From JABGQS01 sp963666505 (GTDB lineage: Bacteria > Bacillota > Clostridia > Christensenellales > SZUA-584), in assembly GCA_963666505.2 (NCBI GenBank), contig CAXXXL010000001.1, forward strand, positions 930,001-994,000: a DNA stretch of 64,000 nucleotides, given 5' to 3'. The position numbers and the translations under genes are program-made. Shown here in pieces: positions 62,236 through 64,000 of this stretch (position 1 is its first letter; every line of letters begins with the position of its first letter). The notes beneath the pieces were generated by a model, which worked only from the letters and a program-made list of their open reading frames with translations, searched no databases and was not told the DNA's origin.

Positions 62236-62270
62236 TTGTGGATTGGGAAGCAATTTGATATAATATATCA
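62236..62270 (+). promoter_or_regulatory. zwf promoter with overlapping palindrome
   Basis: TTGTGG (62236-62241) and TATAAT (62259-62264) are spaced by 17 bases, with an extended -10 TGA. A perfect palindrome TGATATA-A-TATATCA (62256-62270) covers the -10 box and is a candidate operator. A leader of about 140 bases follows. Confidence 0.68.
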
Positions 62271-62413
62271 TAAAGGCAATATCCAGATAATATGCAGACG
62301 GATCAACGATGCTTTGAAAAAGCATAAAAACATCTTTAAGCGAATACGGGAAAAAAACTGAGCGTTTCAAGATGTACGGTTATAGAGCAGGAAGAAAAAA
62401 GGAGAAAAACGAA

Positions 62414-63928
62414 ATGCAGAATACAGAGAGTGTTAATTCAAGTATGTCAACAATGTTCGTAATATTCGGCGGAACCGGCGACTTGACCCATAGAAAACTT
62501 ATGCCTGCTTTATATAATCTGGTTTTCGATTCTTTGATGCCAGAGAACTTTTCAATTGTTGTCATCGGGAGACGTGACAAGACTACAGAGCAGTACAGGG
62601 ACGAGGTTTTTGAGTCTATAAACAGATATTCAAGGAACACAGTAAAGAACCAAGACTGGGAAAAACTACGCAGGCTGATATATTACTATAAATTTGATTT
62701 TACCGACCACAGCAGTTATAGCAGGCTTAAAGAATATATAGAGGAGCTTGAGAAAGAGACTCGCACGCAAGGCAATAGGGTCTTCTATCTTGCCGTCTCA
62801 CCGGACTATTTTGAAACAATTGTAAGCGGTCTTCAGGTCAACAACCTTGCTGTATGCCGCGGCAACTGCAGCAAGCTTGTTATAGAGAAGCCGTTTGGTA
62901 AAGATCTATATACGGCAAAGCGGCTCAATGAAAAACTGCTCGATGCTTTTACCGAAAACAGCATATACAGGATAGACCACTATCTTGGAAAGGATATGAT
63001 ACAAAATATAATGGTCTTAAGGTTCTGCAACATTGTTTTCGAGTCGCTCTGGAGCAACAAATATATTGACAACATACAGATAACCCTGTCAGAAAAGAAC
63101 GGCATTGGAACACGGGGCGGCTACTACGAGAAATCGGGCGCTATGCGTGACATGGTACAGAACCACATACTGCAGATACTTTCGCTGGTCGCAATGGAGC
63201 CGCCGGTCAATCTTGATACTGACGCCATTCGTACCGAAAAGGTGAAAGTGCTTCAGGCGATAGAGCTGTTCACACCAGAGCTTTTAAGGGACAACGTCGT
63301 ATGCGGCCAATACGGGGAAGGCTTGATTGACGGAAAACCCGTAAAAGCATATCGGGAGGAAGAGAAGGTCTCGCCGGATTCGACCACCGAGACTTTTCTT
63401 GCGCTTAAGCTTCAGGTAGACAACTTCAGATGGGCAGGAACGCCTTTCTATATAAGAACGGGAAAGCGTATGGGCGCCACTTCAGCAGAGATCGTAATAC
63501 AGTTCAAATCTCTGCCAAATGTGCTTTATTTCAAGGACAAACATATACAGGAACCCAACCTGCTTGTAATAAAGATAAAGCCTTCCGTCGGCGTGTTTTT
63601 CCAGTTTAACACTAAGGACTTCAGAACACACAACGATATAGTGACTTCAAAAATGAATACGGGCCACTTAAGCACAACGATGGGCAACACCCCGGAAGCT
63701 TATGAGAGGCTCATATATGACATACTGAGAAGCGACTCTACTCTGTTTTCAAGATGGGACGAGGTCGAAGCGTCTTGGACGTTTGCAGACAGGATAATCG
63801 ATTATAAAGAACAAAAGAAATTCAAATTCCCGAACTATGATGCGGGCTCATTTGGCCCTGTCAAAGCGTTTGAACTGCTTGCACGTGACGGCAGGCAGTG
63901 GTGGAATATTACGGAGGAGCAGAAATGA
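62414..63928 (+). CDS. zwf: Glucose-6-phosphate 1-dehydrogenase
   Basis: A 504-residue enzyme oxidising glucose-6-phosphate to 6-phosphogluconolactone with NADP, the first step of the oxidative pentose phosphate and Entner-Doudoroff routes. The nucleotide loop FGGTGDLTHRKLMPALYNL and the substrate motif RIDHYLGK are both present. The ATG at 62414 is nine bases after AAGGAG; an earlier in-frame ATG at 62372 has no such site. Its stop overlaps the ATG of a cyclase-family gene. No phosphogluconolactonase or gluconate-6-phosphate dehydrogenase gene is seen. Confidence 0.96.
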   Translation: MQNTESVNSSMSTMFVIFGGTGDLTHRKLMPALYNLVFDSLMPENFSIVVIGRRDKTTEQYRDEVFESINRYSRNTVKNQDWEKLRRLIYYYKFDFTDHSSYSRLKEYIEELEKETRTQGNRVFYLAVSPDYFETIVSGLQVNNLAVCRGNCSKLVIEKPFGKDLYTAKRLNEKLLDAFTENSIYRIDHYLGKDMIQNIMVLRFCNIVFESLWSNKYIDNIQITLSEKNGIGTRGGYYEKSGAMRDMVQNHILQILSLVAMEPPVNLDTDAIRTEKVKVLQAIELFTPELLRDNVVCGQYGEGLIDGKPVKAYREEEKVSPDSTTETFLALKLQVDNFRWAGTPFYIRTGKRMGATSAEIVIQFKSLPNVLYFKDKHIQEPNLLVIKIKPSVGVFFQFNTKDFRTHNDIVTSKMNTGHLSTTMGNTPEAYERLIYDILRSDSTLFSRWDEVEASWTFADRIIDYKEQKKFKFPNYDAGSFGPVKAFELLARDGRQWWNITEEQK

Positions 63929-64000
63929 AGATAATAGACATTTCCATGCCGGTATCACATGATATGCCGGTTTATAAAGCGAGGGAAGAGAAACGACCTC
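63925..64000 (+). CDS. Cyclase-family protein (kynurenine formamidase-like), 5' end only
   Basis: The first 25 codons are in the window. The protein opens with MKIIDISMPVSHDMPVYK, the usual N-terminus of the cyclase family (PF04199), metal-dependent hydrolases including arylformamidase. ATGA overlap with the zwf stop and a CGGAGG site just upstream show translational coupling. The metal motif and any function lie beyond the window. Confidence 0.72.
   Translation, partial: MKIIDISMPVSHDMPVYKAREEKRP

Noticed and set aside
62161..62361. 66-codon open frame upstream of zwf
   Set aside because: It covers the GarR-like terminator and the zwf promoter and palindrome, and has no ribosome site.
1..64000. 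CRISPR arrays, tRNA or rRNA genes, transposases, phage genes or integration sites
   Set aside because: Read on both strands, no regularly spaced repeats, cloverleaf-type RNA genes, transposase motifs or long direct repeats were recognised.

Overview
The window reads as a chromosomal segment of an anaerobic, low-to-moderate GC Gram-positive bacterium, most likely Clostridia. The signs are AGGAGG-type ribosome sites, many TTG and GTG starts, heavy use of ATA and AGA/AGG codons, lipobox lipoproteins, a PhoP/PhoR-type system with a Gram-positive Pho box, and class I Fe-S hydratases. Placement below class is not supported by the sequence alone. No rRNA, tRNA, CRISPR array, insertion sequence, phage gene or origin was seen.

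Layout. (1) 1-7746: the end of a ferredoxin-like aldo/keto reductase, an SDR, two patatin-like proteins (the second without its catalytic serine), then a ROK regulator, aldehyde dehydrogenase, NagA-like and NagB-like operon behind a near-consensus promoter. (2) 7879-10582, minus strand: a thioredoxin-like lipoprotein, an MsrA-MsrB fusion lipoprotein and a URO-D-family protein. (3) 10750-14720: a PfkB sugar kinase, an XRE-cupin regulator with a HisD-like dehydrogenase, a broken GNAT gene and an intact GNAT gene. (4) 14808-29798: a dense set of catabolic enzymes (two amidohydrolases, two class III aminotransferases, an SDR, a second NagA-like protein, an aldo/keto reductase, HpcH-like, DapA-like and class II aldolases, PHP and calcineurin-like phosphoesterases, a Gfo/Idh oxidoreductase and a HAD protein). 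(5) 29894-41364: AtuA-like, DUF4387, two-subunit Fe-S hydratase and AspT/YidE-type transporter, then KDPG aldolase (frameshifted tail), KDG kinase, zinc alcohol dehydrogenase, AraC regulator, FAD oxidoreductase and a URO-D protein. (6) 41453-49567: a methyltransferase, an M20 peptidase, a PocR-AraC regulator divergent from three tandem URO-D proteins, a membrane protein and a COG0523 GTPase. (7) 49735-56603: a complete pstSCAB-phoU-phoP-phoR phosphate operon with a Pho box; its PstA carries a PDZ-like insertion. (8) 56751-64000: a membrane protein, an alpha-oxoamine synthase, a split transketolase, a GarR-like reductase, zwf and the start of a cyclase-family gene.

How it fits together. Regions 1 and 3-6 look like a catabolic island for sugar acids, amino-sugar-like compounds and dicarboxylates. 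Enzyme families recur (URO-D five times; NagA-like, amidohydrolase, class III aminotransferase, PfkB and patatin twice each), usually with altered active sites in one copy. Only one candidate organic-acid transporter is present and there are no PTS or sugar ABC transporters, so substrates must enter through systems encoded elsewhere. The best candidates for undescribed biology are the PocR-controlled URO-D trio without any corrinoid partner, the AtuA-DUF4387-hydratase-transporter operon, the PDZ-bearing PstA, and the NagA/NagB-like operons with substituted catalytic residues.
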